From assembly GCF_947258935.1 (NCBI RefSeq), contig NZ_CAMYKH010000012.1, positions 1 to 36,887 on the forward strand: a DNA stretch of 36,887 bases. Direction: 5' to 3'. Positions 1 through 8,675 of the stretch are shown here, piece after piece. A model generated the notes under the pieces. That model did no database searches. It was not told the origin of the DNA and saw only the letters and a list, made by a program, of their open reading frames with translations. Numbering within the stretch: position 1 is the stretch's first letter; the number at the start of each line of letters is the position of its first letter. The position numbers were made by a program, and so were the translations under genes. This DNA comes from an uncultured Muriicola sp. GTDB lineage: Bacteria > Bacteroidota > Bacteroidia > Flavobacteriales > Flavobacteriaceae.

Positions 1-468
1 GATCGCCTCAAGGCGCATCTCAAGAACCTCGTCCTGAACGGCTTGCTCGAACACAACGAAATCATCGCGCCGGCGGCGCTGATCGCCGAAGAGATCAACA
101 ATTTGCGGGCGCAGGCCGCGCAGCGCATGAATCGAGACCCGTCGGAGGTCGATGCGTCGAGCTTTCCGGATGAACTGTTTCGCGAAGAAGCGACCCGCCG
201 CGTGCAGCTCGGACTATTGATTGGTGAAGTCATAAAAATGGAAAAAATCGAGCTGGATCAGGAGCTTGTCGAATCCACCATCGAGGAAATGGCCATTTCC
301 TACGAGCAGCCCGACCAGGTGCGCGAGTACTATCGGCAGAATCAGCAGGCCCGCTCCAGCGTCGAGAGCATGGTGCTTGAAGACCAGGTCGTTGCCCATA
401 TCTTGGAACAGGCCAATGTCACCGAAAAGCCGGCAGGTTTCGAAGATTTGATGAACGGCAAACTGTAA
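1..468 (+). CDS. tig: Trigger factor, C-terminal part (5' truncated)
   Basis: The reading frame is open from base 1 and stops with TAA at 466-468, giving about 155 residues; the start lies outside the window. The protein matches the helical C-terminal domain of trigger factor, the ribosome-bound chaperone and prolyl isomerase. Recognisable stretches are [19 protein letters not shown] and the family's terminal pattern [13 protein letters not shown], close to E. coli VTEKETTFNELMN. The ribosome-binding and PPIase domains would lie upstream. The next gene is clpP after 20 bases, the conserved tig-clpP order of Gammaproteobacteria. Base composition is clearly more GC-rich than everything after base 1122, so this gene belongs to a different source organism than the rest of the window. 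Confidence 0.93.
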   Translation, partial: DRLKAHLKNLVLNGLLEHNEIIAPAALIAEEINNLRAQAAQRMNRDPSEVDASSFPDELFREEATRRVQLGLLIGEVIKMEKIELDQELVESTIEEMAISYEQPDQVREYYRQNQQARSSVESMVLEDQVVAHILEQANVTEKPAGFEDLMNGKL

Positions 469-488
469 CCACGAACCACGGACCGCAG

Positions 489-1121
489 ATGAAAGATTAT
501 CGCAACAATTCCGGGATCGATTCGATCCTGCCTGACTACCTCGATCCACAGGCTAACCTGGTACCGATGGTGGTCGAGCAATCCGCCCGCGGCGAGCGCG
601 CGTACGATATCTACTCGCGCCTGCTCAAGGAGCGCGTCATTTTCGTCGTCGGACCGATCGAAGACCACATGGCGAATCTGATCGTCGCCCAGCTGCTGTT
701 TCTCGAGTCGGAAAATCCGGACAAGGACATTTCGCTGTATATCAACAGCCCCGGCGGTTCGGTTACCGCCGGACTCGCGATTTACGACACGATGCAGTTT
801 ATCCGGCCCGACGTCAGCACCCTCTGTACCGGTCAGGCCGCGAGCATGGGTGCAATCCTGCTCGCCGGTGGCAGCGCGGGCAAGCGCTATGGCTTGCCGC
901 ATTCGCGGGTCATGATTCACCAGCCGCTCGGCGGTTTCCAGGGACAGGCCAGCGATTTCGAGATTCACGCCAAGGAGATACTCGCGGTTCGGGCAAGATT
1001 GAACAGCCTGCTGGCTCATCATACCGGCAAGAAGGACAGCGAGATCGATCGGGATACCGAACGTGATAATTTCATGAGCGCGGAACAGGGCGTTGAATAC
1101 GGTCTGGTGGATAAAGTAATC
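489..1121 (+). CDS. clpP: ATP-dependent Clp protease proteolytic subunit (3' end lost at junction)
   Basis: This is the serine peptidase that forms the double heptameric chamber of ClpXP/ClpAP. From the ATG at 489 the catalytic triad is visible as S119 (GQAASMGA), H144 (MIHQPLGG) and D193 (RDTERDNF); the Ser-His spacing of 25 and His-Asp spacing of 49 equal those of E. coli ClpP. The usual end of the protein, EYGLVDKVI plus a few residues, is reached just as the foreign DNA begins, so probably only the last handful of residues is missing. The ORF then continues in frame into a sugar transporter up to 1973, but this is a junction artefact: the two parts differ sharply in GC content and belong to unrelated families. 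Together with the preceding trigger factor it indicates a gammaproteobacterial donor. Confidence 0.93.
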
Positions 1122-1125
1122 GATC
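1122..1125. other. Chimeric junction at a GATC site
   Basis: Base composition, codon usage and gene content all change at this GATC. Left of it is GC-rich gammaproteobacterial tig-clpP; right of it is AT-rich flavobacterial DNA. The window also starts with GATC at 1-4, so the left block is bounded by GATC on both sides, as expected for a Sau3AI- or MboI-type fragment co-ligated during cloning. Other GATC sites occur inside the left block (for example near 81), so the digest would have been partial. Confidence 0.8.
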
Positions 1126-1973
1126 GACGGGTAGATAAGAAAGAAGAAAAAGGCAGATTGGCCGATATTTTCAAAAGTAAATACGCCACTATCATGGTAA
1201 TTGCACTGGGTATTGCATTCTTCCAACAAATTACAGGGATCAACGCCGTATTCTATTACGCACCAACCATATTTGAACAGGCAGGTGGTAGTACAGATTC
1301 CTCATTTCTGCAGGCTATTGTGGTAGGGCTAACCAATTTGGTGTTTACGCTGGTAGCTATATGGCTCATTGACAGACTGGGAAGAAAACCACTGTTGTTA
1401 ATAGGAACAACCTTCATGACCATAGCTTTACTGATGGCTACCTATGCTTTTAATAATGCTACCTACGATTTTAATGATACAACCCTGGAGAAGGTGTCAG
1501 ATCAGGAAGTTAAAACTGCTCTTGCCGACCTGAATGGGCAGTCTTATGATGGCCAGGCCGTACTTTTTGAGGCAGTTCAAGAACATCTAAATGAGGCTCA
1601 ATTTCTTGTTTTTAAGCGTAATGAGATCACCAATTTTATACAGATAAATGCTACACTGGTCTTAATTGCTATATTATTATATGTTGCTTCTTTTGCTATT
1701 TCGCTGGGGCCTGTAATGTGGACCCTGATCTCGGAGATATTTCCAAGCAAGATAAAAGGTATTGCTGTTTCCGTAGTGGGTTTTTTTAACTCTTTGATTA
1801 GTTTTTCTGTAACCCAGGTATTTCCATGGGAACTTTCTAATCTGGGGCCAACCGTTACATTCGCTCTCTATGCGCTATTGTCATTATTTGCGGTTCTCTT
1901 TGTCTACAAATTCGTGATAGAAACCAAAGGCAAGACTTTAGAGGAAGTAGAAGAACTATTGATAAGACAGTAG
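1126..1973 (+). CDS. Sugar:H+ symporter (MFS sugar porter family), C-terminal half
   Basis: Only the second half of the protein is present; the N-terminal half is replaced by the foreign clpP fragment at 1122. The sequence is typical of the sugar porter family: [15 protein letters not shown] at the start of the seventh membrane segment, [12 protein letters not shown] in the conserved loop, [17 protein letters not shown] in the tenth segment region, and the closing [11 protein letters not shown] signature. A hydrophilic stretch of roughly 65 residues between two membrane segments (about bases 1455-1640) is longer than in XylE-type porters. The protein would import a mono- or disaccharide across the inner membrane. 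It lies 26 bases before a glycosidase gene and probably supplies that gene's substrate. TAG stop at 1971-1973. Confidence 0.88.
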
Positions 1974-1999
1974 CATAAAATTAAAAGTCTACTTTTTCA

Positions 2000-3277
2000 A
2001 TGCCAATTAAAATGACCATACATACCACATCAGAAGATAAAAAACTAAATGCGTTAAAACCTGCTAAGGTAGAGATTGAAGAAACTAAGGGGGCATTTCA
2101 GTTGTTGGTAAATAAAGAACCTTTCTTTATCCGGGGTGCCGGACTAGAATTTGGCGATATTAAAACACTCGCAAAACACAAGGGTAATTCTTTTCGAACC
2201 TGGCGTACAAACAATGGCAGAAGAACCGCCAGGGAAATATTGGATGAGGCACATAAATATGGACTAATGGTTTGTATGGGTCTTGAAGTAGGACGGGAGC
2301 GCCATGGTTTTGATTACAATGATCCCAATGAAGTAAACAGGCAATTAGAAGCTATTAGAAAAGAAGTTTTACAATTAAAGGATCATCCGGCCCTGTTGAT
2401 GTGGGGTATTGGTAATGAGCTCAATCTCAGGTATACTAATGCAAAAGTTTGGGATGCAGTGAATGATATCTCTAAAATGATTCATGAGGTAGATCCGAAT
2501 CATTTAACTACCACTAGTTTATCCGGGATATTCAGAAAAGAGGTACAATGCATCAAAGAACGATGCCCGGATCTGGATGTTCTTTCCTTTCAGCTATATG
2601 GTAGTCTGCCAATTTTACCAAAAAAGGTTCGTCAATTTGGATGGGAAGGTCCGTATATAGTTTCTGAATGGGGTGCAACCGGACATTGGGAAGTGCCCAA
2701 AACCTCGTGGGGAGCACCTATTGAAGAGAACAGTACGGTAAAAGCGGCAAATTATTTAAAGCGGTATAATGCAGGGATAGGGGCAGATCCTGAACAGTGT
2801 ATAGGCTCTTATGTTTTTCTCTGGGGAAACAAACAAGAACGAACGCCAACCTGGTATGGAATGTTCCTGGAAGATGGAGAGGAAACTGAAGCCGTAGATG
2901 TAATGCACTATATTTGGAACGGATCCTGGCCAGTTCACAGATCACCCAAAATAGATTCGTTCATCCTAAATGGAAAAACGGCTTATGAAAATGTAATCCT
3001 CGCCCCGAACCAGAAATACCCGGCCATTGTTGAAACCACTAATTACCAAAATAACCCTATTAAATATCGGTGGGAAGTATTACCTGAAAGCACAGATCTG
3101 AAGGACGGGGGCGATTATGAGGAAAAACAAGCAGCGGTAGAGGGTGTTTTAAAAGAACAAGATGAGAATACTGTATTTATAAAAACCCCGGCGGCGGGAA
3201 AATATCGGTTATTTGTGTATGCAACAGATAGCAATAAACTAGCGGCCACTGCCAATATTCCATTTTTAGTGGAATAG
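2000..3277 (+). CDS. Glycoside hydrolase, GH2-like (clan GH-A) TIM barrel, cytoplasmic
   Basis: A 425-residue protein dominated by a (beta/alpha)8 barrel like the catalytic domain of GH2. Clan GH-A catalytic residues can be placed: acid/base E140 in WGIGNEL and nucleophile E223 in VSEWG, both after the expected strands. The region before the barrel is only about 40 residues, so the jelly-roll domains of classic GH2 beta-galactosidases are absent; a short beta-rich tail (about residues 325-425) follows. No signal peptide is visible, so it should act in the cytoplasm on imported oligosaccharides. It is preceded by a sugar symporter and followed after 66 bases by a large phosphorylase, which points to shared use of one glycan. 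The exact substrate cannot be read from the sequence; another GH-A family such as GH5 or GH158 is possible. Confidence 0.75.
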   Translation: MPIKMTIHTTSEDKKLNALKPAKVEIEETKGAFQLLVNKEPFFIRGAGLEFGDIKTLAKHKGNSFRTWRTNNGRRTAREILDEAHKYGLMVCMGLEVGRERHGFDYNDPNEVNRQLEAIRKEVLQLKDHPALLMWGIGNELNLRYTNAKVWDAVNDISKMIHEVDPNHLTTTSLSGIFRKEVQCIKERCPDLDVLSFQLYGSLPILPKKVRQFGWEGPYIVSEWGATGHWEVPKTSWGAPIEENSTVKAANYLKRYNAGIGADPEQCIGSYVFLWGNKQERTPTWYGMFLEDGEETEAVDVMHYIWNGSWPVHRSPKIDSFILNGKTAYENVILAPNQKYPAIVETTNYQNNPIKYRWEVLPESTDLKDGGDYEEKQAAVEGVLKEQDENTVFIKTPAAGKYRLFVYATDSNKLAATANIPFLVE

Positions 3278-3343
3278 TACACGGGTTTTTTAATCAGATG
3301 ATCCAAAAATTAAAATGAAATATTAAAATATAATGCAATTACC

Positions 3344-6300
3344 ATGGGGAAAGCAATTAAAATAGGGGAAAATATAATACACACGGGATCAGCGAAAGTT
3401 TCAGGCAGTCAGGTGATTATAGACAATGAGGCATTTTATAAAATTGGGAATAGTAACGAGATGCGACCTTTTTTTATGAGTATCGTTAGCGAATCTAATC
3501 ATTGGATGTTCATATCCAGTAATGGCGGGCTAAGTGCAGGAAGGAAGAACAGCGAGTTTGCCTTGTTCCCATATTATACAGATGATAAGATCACCGAGTC
3601 TGCAGAGATCACCGGCAGTAAAACCATCTTACGAGTAAAGAGCGGTTCAGAAACTTATCTGTGGGAGCCATTTTCCGATAAATACAAGGGTCTTTATAGT
3701 ATCCGCAAAAACCTGTATAAAAACATGTATGGGAATAAGGTAATCTTTGAGGAGATCAATGAGGATCTCAAGCTTACCTTTACCTATCAATGGAACTCCA
3801 GCAATCAGTTTGGCTTTGTAAAGCGCAATAAGCTTACAAGTCAGTCGGATAAGGAAATCAAGGTAGACATCCTCGATGGAATCCAGAACATCCTTCCCTA
3901 TGGTGTTACCACGGAGCTTCAAAATTCCCGAAGTAATCTGGTAGATGCCTATAAGAAAAATGAATTGTTGCCATCATGCGGCTTGGGAATATATGCGCTT
4001 AGTGCCATTATTGTTGATAAAGCAGAACCGAGTGAGGCATTAAAGGCTAATGTGGCCTGGTCCCTCGGGTTCAAAAAAGCGACCTATCTGGTGTCATCTC
4101 TTCAATTACAAGATTTTAAAGAGGGTACCTCCCTCACACAGGAAACCGATATCAGAGCCGAGAAAGGAGCCTACTTTGTGAATGCTAATACTACAATAAA
4201 GGCCAATGATTCCACAGAATGGATGATCATTGCCAATGTAAACCAGAGCGTTTCCGGCATTGCCGATCTTAAGAGTAGACTAAAATCACCTGCAAGTCTC
4301 GAAAAGGAAGTAAAGGCAGATGTAGAAATGGGAACCAAAGGATTGCGCATGTTAGCAGGGGCTGCCGATGGTTTGCAAAGTACACGAGATCAACTCAGAA
4401 CATCCAGGCACTACGCCAATGTGTTGTATAACATTATGCGTGGAGGCATATTTGATCACGATTACAATGTAGAAAGAGCCGATTTAAGTACTTATTTACA
4501 GAATGCCAATAAGAAGGTTTTTGAATCATTTTCAAAACAATTGGAACAATTACCAGAAGTTTTTAGCGTACAGACGCTGAGGGCTCTTTCTATGAAAAGT
4601 AAGAATGCAGATTTTCAGCGACTTTGTCTGGAATACCTGCCCTTAAAATTTAGTCGTAGGCACGGGGATCCAAGTAGGCCATGGAATAAATTCTCCATCA
4701 ATACCCGAAGTGAGGTAGACGGCTCCAAGATCCTGGATTACGAAGGCAACTGGCGAGATATTTTCCAGAATTGGGAAGCTCTTGCACATTCGTATCCGGA
4801 GTTCATGGACAGTATGATACACAAGTTTCTTAATGCCTCTACTTTTGAAGGCTATAACCCTTACCGGGTCACTAAAAGTGGTTTTGACTGGGAGGTAATA
4901 GAACCCAATGATCCATGGTCCTATATAGGGTATTGGGGAGATCATCAGATCATTTACTTATTGAAATTCCTCGAGTTCATTGAAGATTATTATCCTTCGA
5001 GACTTGCCGAGTATTGGGATCAGTCATTATTTGTATATGCCAATGTTCCTTATAAGATAAAAAGCTATTACGATATTATAGCAGATCCTAAGGATACTAT
5101 TATTTTTGATCATGACCTGGATCATAAGATCAATGGTTTCAAAGAAAAAGTTGGAGCAGACGGAGCATTATTACAAGGGCATAACGGTAGGGTTTACCAT
5201 GTAAATCTGGTAGAAAAATTATTGGCAACAATGCTGGCCAAGTGTTCTAATTTTATACCGGAGGCAGGGATCTGGCTCAATACACAGAGACCGGAATGGA
5301 ACGATGCTAACAATGCATTGGTTGGCAATGGAGTATCTATGGTAACGCTGTATTACCTGCGCAGGTTTTTGGTAAAATTCAGGCAGATCATAGAAAAAAA
5401 TGCCACGAATAAAGTGGAAGTATCTGAGGAATTGGTCCAATTCTTTAAATCGGTGGTGCTAACCCTGGAAACCCATAAAAATAGTCTCGAAGGGTCTTTC
5501 TCAGACCATGAACGCTTACAGATTATGGACGGTCTTGGCATGGCTGGGAGCGACTACAGGGAGCAGATCTATAATTCAGGATACAGCGGAAGAAAAGCTT
5601 CCATATCAAAGAACGAACTGCTGCAATTTACAGATACAATGTTGCCATACCTGGAACATTCAATAGACGCTAACCAGCGTGAAGACAATTTGTTTCACTC
5701 TTATAATCTTATCGAAATTGGGCCTAAAAAAGGAACTTCTGTAGATTATTTAAGTGTAATGCTCGAAGGGCAGGTCGCAGTATTAAGTTCGGGTTATTTA
5801 AGTCCGGAGAATGTACTCCGCCTGCTAGACAATCTGAAACAAAGCGCCTTGTACCGCAAGGATCAGTTCAGTTATATTCTGTACCCCAATAAAGAACTGC
5901 CGCGCTTTATGGACAAGAATGTAATACCAGCATCAGCTATAAAAAGTTCGGCACTATTAACACAATTGGTGAAGGAGGGCAACGGGCAGATTGTGGAACA
6001 GGATACTGACGGGGCTTTCCATTTCAGTGGAAATTTCAACAATGCGAAAGATCTGAAACATGCTTTGGAGGTATTAGAAACAAAATCTAATTCAAAGTTG
6101 GTAAACAAGGAAAAAGAAATGATCCTGGAAATCTTTGAGGAAGTCTTCGATCATAAGTCGTTTACAGGAAGATCGGGCACATTTTTTGGCTATGAAGGCC
6201 TGGGATCTATTTACTGGCATATGGTATCTAAATTGCTGTTGGCTGTGATGGAATGCTGTAAGAGTGCCATTGAACAAGGAGCAAAAAAAGAAGTGATACA

Positions 6301-6817
6301 GGGTCTTATGACACATTTCCATGAGATCAATGAAGGTATTGGTGTTCATAAATCCCCGCAACTATACGGGGCATTCCCAACAGATCCCTATTCTCATACA
6401 CCGGCAACCAAAGGGGCACAGCAGCCCGGTATGACCGGGCAGGTAAAAGAAGATATTCTAAGCCGTATAGCCGAATTAGGAGTTGAGGTCCGGGATGGAA
6501 GGCTTTCTTTTGGAGTAGGTTTGTTACAAAAGGAAGAGATCCTTACGGAGAATCAGGAATTTGCATACATAGGCCTAGATCAAAAAGAGCAGTCTATTTC
6601 TTTACCACCCGGATCATTAGCTTTTACCTATTGTCAAACCCCTGTGGTCTATACTTTTGGTAAGGAAAAAGCTGTGGAAATTTTGTTCAAGGATGGATCG
6701 GTACAGAATAATAATGACGTAATTCTAGACCCTGAGACAAGCACCAAGATCTTCCAGAGAACGGGAGAGATCAGTATGATCAAGGTATCTCTTCCTTTGG
6801 AGGAAGTACCTATGTAA
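3344..6817 (+). CDS. Large GH94/GH149-like glycoside phosphorylase, probably beta-1,3-oligoglucan phosphorylase
   Basis: An 1157-residue protein without signal peptide. Its size and layout fit the large inverting disaccharide/oligosaccharide phosphorylases related to GH94: an N-terminal beta-rich half (about residues 1-320), a helical linker, an (alpha/alpha)6-barrel-like region with many W/Y/D-rich motifs (residues about 360-720), and a beta-rich tail. The sequence PEWNDANNAL places D654 in the WND motif that carries the general acid in GH94. The length matches GH149 beta-1,3-oligoglucan phosphorylases better than cellobiose phosphorylases (about 800 residues). Such enzymes split a glycosidic bond with phosphate and release glucose 1-phosphate, which saves ATP. 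The neighbouring sugar porter and GH2-like enzyme support intracellular oligosaccharide use. The family assignment is from memory of motifs and length; GH161 or an unclassified relative is possible. Confidence 0.62.
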   Translation: MGKAIKIGENIIHTGSAKVSGSQVIIDNEAFYKIGNSNEMRPFFMSIVSESNHWMFISSNGGLSAGRKNSEFALFPYYTDDKITESAEITGSKTILRVKSGSETYLWEPFSDKYKGLYSIRKNLYKNMYGNKVIFEEINEDLKLTFTYQWNSSNQFGFVKRNKLTSQSDKEIKVDILDGIQNILPYGVTTELQNSRSNLVDAYKKNELLPSCGLGIYALSAIIVDKAEPSEALKANVAWSLGFKKATYLVSSLQLQDFKEGTSLTQETDIRAEKGAYFVNANTTIKANDSTEWMIIANVNQSVSGIADLKSRLKSPASLEKEVKADVEMGTKGLRMLAGAADGLQSTRDQLRTSRHYANVLYNIMRGGIFDHDYNVERADLSTYLQNANKKVFESFSKQLEQLPEVFSVQTLRALSMKSKNADFQRLCLEYLPLKFSRRHGDPSRPWNKFSINTRSEVDGSKILDYEGNWRDIFQNWEALAHSYPEFMDSMIHKFLNASTFEGYNPYRVTKSGFDWEVIEPNDPWSYIGYWGDHQIIYLLKFLEFIEDYYPSRLAEYWDQSLFVYANVPYKIKSYYDIIADPKDTIIFDHDLDHKINGFKEKVGADGALLQGHNGRVYHVNLVEKLLATMLAKCSNFIPEAGIWLNTQRPEWNDANNALVGNGVSMVTLYYLRRFLVKFRQIIEKNATNKVEVSEELVQFFKSVVLTLETHKNSLEGSFSDHERLQIMDGLGMAGSDYREQIYNSGYSGRKASISKNELLQFTDTMLPYLEHSIDANQREDNLFHSYNLIEIGPKKGTSVDYLSVMLEGQVAVLSSGYLSPENVLRLLDNLKQSALYRKDQFSYILYPNKELPRFMDKNVIPASAIKSSALLTQLVKEGNGQIVEQDTDGAFHFSGNFNNAKDLKHALEVLETKSNSKLVNKEKEMILEIFEEVFDHKSFTGRSGTFFGYEGLGSIYWHMVSKLLLAVMECCKSAIEQGAKKEVIQGLMTHFHEINEGIGVHKSPQLYGAFPTDPYSHTPATKGAQQPGMTGQVKEDILSRIAELGVEVRDGRLSFGVGLLQKEEILTENQEFAYIGLDQKEQSISLPPGSLAFTYCQTPVVYTFGKEKAVEILFKDGSVQNNNDVILDPETSTKIFQRTGEISMIKVSLPLEEVPM

Positions 6818-6823
6818 AAGCAA

Positions 6824-7237
6824 TTAATGGGGCAGTTTATTACGTATTAAACCGTAGACAAAAGTGCCAAGGATGGCCCCTCCAATAACGAGCAACATAC
6901 TAAAAACTCCAGTACCAACAAGGATGTACATAGGACCCGGACAAGCCCCGGCCAATGCCCAACCCAATCCAAAGATCGTTCCTCCAATCAGAAGGCGAAA
7001 CATACCTTTATCCTTGGGATGTATTATGATAGTATCGTTCTCTATGCTTTTCAGTTGAGTTTTTTTGATAATCCAAATGGCAATGATTCCTAATAGGACT
7101 GCAGATCCAATAATTCCGTACATATGGAAGGATTGAAACTTAAACATCTCAAAGATCCTGTACCACGAAACTGCCTCAGATTTTACCAGGACGATCCCAA
7201 AAAAGATTCCGACAAATAAAAATTTCAACAATTTCAT
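6824..7237 (-). CDS. YeeE/YedE family half-transporter, second subunit
   Basis: A 137-residue membrane protein of the YeeE/YedE (sulfur transport) family. The start is the ATG at 7237, which overlaps the stop of the upstream gene as ATGA; an upstream GTG at 7321 in the same frame would lie inside that gene and is not used. Four hydrophobic segments are visible. The signature GWALAGACPGPMYILVGTG carries the conserved Cys of the motif implicated in handling thiosulfate or other sulfur compounds. Together with the preceding gene it forms the two-gene version of a protein that is a single chain in E. coli (YeeE/TsuA). It ends 6 bases from the convergent phosphorylase gene. The metallo-beta-lactamase or rhodanese partners often found with this pair are not present here. 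Confidence 0.82.
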   Translation of the reverse strand: MKLLKFLFVGIFFGIVLVKSEAVSWYRIFEMFKFQSFHMYGIIGSAVLLGIIAIWIIKKTQLKSIENDTIIIHPKDKGMFRLLIGGTIFGLGWALAGACPGPMYILVGTGVFSMLLVIGGAILGTFVYGLIRNKLPH

Positions 7238-7797
7238 ACGGTAAATATTAAAGGGAATAAAACATGGATCATTAGTAAGCCTCCTATAAAGAAACCAATA
7301 ACTGCAACAAAAGATGGCCACTGCAAATTACTCAAGCCGGTAATGGCATGGCCCGAGGTACAGCCTCCGGCATAGCGGGTTCCAAAACCAACTATAAATC
7401 CTCCGCCGATGAGTATAAGTAATCCTTTCAAACTCCAAACCGAGTCCCAATCATAGAGTTCTGGCGGCAACAGCGTAGCACCTGCATTCTTAAATCCAAG
7501 TTCATTGAGGTCCGATACTGTTGTTGGATTCAGATCAATCACCGACCCATCAGACAAGAACGTGACCGCTATAAAACCACCTATAACAGCACCTAGAACC
7601 ACCGTAAGATTCCAGCGATGTGCTTTCCAATCCTGTTTAAAAAAAGATGCGTATTTACCAGCTCCCCCTATACTGCATAAAGTACTCAGGTTGCTAGACA
7701 TCCCGAAGGTTTTACCAAAGTAGATCAGTGTAATCATGACCAAGGATATCAGAGGCCCTGAAACATACCATGGCCACGGTTGTAAAATAATTTCCAT
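7234..7797 (-). CDS. YeeE/YedE family half-transporter, first subunit
   Basis: A 187-residue inner-membrane protein with five or so hydrophobic segments. Near its C-terminus GGCTSGHAITGLSNLQWPSF contains the Cys motif (CTSGHAITG) that defines the first half of YeeE/YedE transporters. The gene starts with ATG at 7797 and is translationally coupled to the second half by an ATGA overlap. A TATCTTTG element lies about 15 bases upstream. The pair probably moves thiosulfate or another reduced sulfur compound; the true substrate of the split form is not settled by sequence. It is flanked by a convergent phosphorylase gene and a co-oriented lipoprotein gene, neither of which suggests a shared sulfur pathway. 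Confidence 0.85.
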   Translation of the reverse strand: MEIILQPWPWYVSGPLISLVMITLIYFGKTFGMSSNLSTLCSIGGAGKYASFFKQDWKAHRWNLTVVLGAVIGGFIAVTFLSDGSVIDLNPTTVSDLNELGFKNAGATLLPPELYDWDSVWSLKGLLILIGGGFIVGFGTRYAGGCTSGHAITGLSNLQWPSFVAVIGFFIGGLLMIHVLFPLIFTV

Positions 7798-7811
7798 GCC
7801 TTAATTTTTTG

Positions 7812-7819
7812 CAAAGATA
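7812..7819 (-). promoter_or_regulatory. Bacteroidota -7 element for the YeeE/YedE pair
   Basis: On the minus strand the octamer reads TATCTTTG, a perfect match to the TAnnTTTG consensus of Bacteroidota promoters, 14 bases before the ATG at 7797. No clear TTG is seen at the -33 spacing, so this rests on the -7 element and position alone. Confidence 0.5.
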
Positions 7820-7914
7820 CAGTATAGTGTTTCGTGAATTGTAATCCTTTTTTAAAGGAGTTAAACGTATAGATCTATAAGATGAATTTTTTTTCTGCCG
7901 GTAATAGTTAAACC

Positions 7915-8394
7915 TTATTGTTTTTGATAGACCATTCGCTGAAAATCGGGTAAGTTTTTGCCTTCCGTCCGTGTTAGGACAGAGCCATTTAGGGAATAAG
8001 TTCCTTCAGTTCCCTGTGAGAGAACGATCTGGTTGTTCACCAGGTCCCAGGTGCCGGTTGTAGATTTATTATCACCACAGAAAATGGCGTATTGGTCGTT
8101 GGTAATAGAAGTAATATTTAGCTGGATAGCAAACAAACTAAAACTGAGGTCCTCCCGTAGAATAATACTGGCGTTAAGGCAGTCTAGCTCATCCAACAGA
8201 TCTTCGGAGGATACATCATCATTATTGAGATCCTGTGCTGGACTAATTATATATTCAGTGAGATTGTACATTCCGGAAATTGCTTCTAGTTGTTCCTGTG
8301 AGATGCTGTGTTCTTCAGAAGAAGATTTAGAACAAGAGGTAAATAGAATTAATATTAGCACTGTGAACAACCTGGTTGCGGGATGTAATTTCAT
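7915..8394 (-). CDS. Lipocalin-like lipoprotein, hypothetical
   Basis: The start chosen is the ATG at 8394, which gives a clean lipoprotein signal: MKLHPATRLFTVLILILFTSC, with the lipobox ending at C21 followed by a Ser-rich linker. A longer frame beginning at 8451 would bury this signal and cross the promoter. The mature part of about 139 residues has the pattern of small lipocalin-like lipoproteins of Bacteroidota: GMYNLTEY near the start, STTGTWDLVNNQIVL in the middle and a final GSVLTRTEGKNL-type strand. It probably sits in the outer membrane or periplasm; no function can be given. It is a single-gene unit with its own promoter. Confidence 0.75.
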   Translation of the reverse strand: MKLHPATRLFTVLILILFTSCSKSSSEEHSISQEQLEAISGMYNLTEYIISPAQDLNNDDVSSEDLLDELDCLNASIILREDLSFSLFAIQLNITSITNDQYAIFCGDNKSTTGTWDLVNNQIVLSQGTEGTYSLNGSVLTRTEGKNLPDFQRMVYQKQ

Positions 8395-8410
8395 AACAGA
8401 TAATTTTTTA

Positions 8411-8442
8411 CAAAGGTAGTGCTTATAGGCTTTTGAAGACAA
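8411..8442 (-). promoter_or_regulatory. Complete Bacteroidota promoter (TTG-N21-TACCTTTG) of the lipoprotein gene
   Basis: Reading the minus strand, TTG at 8442-8440 is followed after 21 bases by TACCTTTG at 8418-8411. Both elements and the spacing fit the TTG-N17-23-TAnnTTTG promoter of Bacteroidota. It lies 17 bases before the ATG at 8394 and supports that start over the longer frame. Confidence 0.7.
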
Positions 8443-8675
8443 ACGATACAACTTCTTTATTCTAATTAGGTTCTTGTCTAATATATTGTCATTTAATAAC
8501 GCATTTTCTATAGCTTGTGGAAATTCCTTATCCCCATCTAAATAAGTTAAATTATTATCCAGGGGAGCTGATTTTAAAGCTTCATTTCCAAGTTTTTTAA
8601 GGAACTACTATCAGCATAAGGTAGTGCCCATTTAAACGCTTATCTTAGAAGACTGAATAAATACACAATAGCACT

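Noticed and set aside
342-1229. Minus-strand ORF of 295 codons over clpP and the junction
   Set aside because: It is antisense to clpP in GC-rich DNA and crosses the chimeric junction; no family resemblance.
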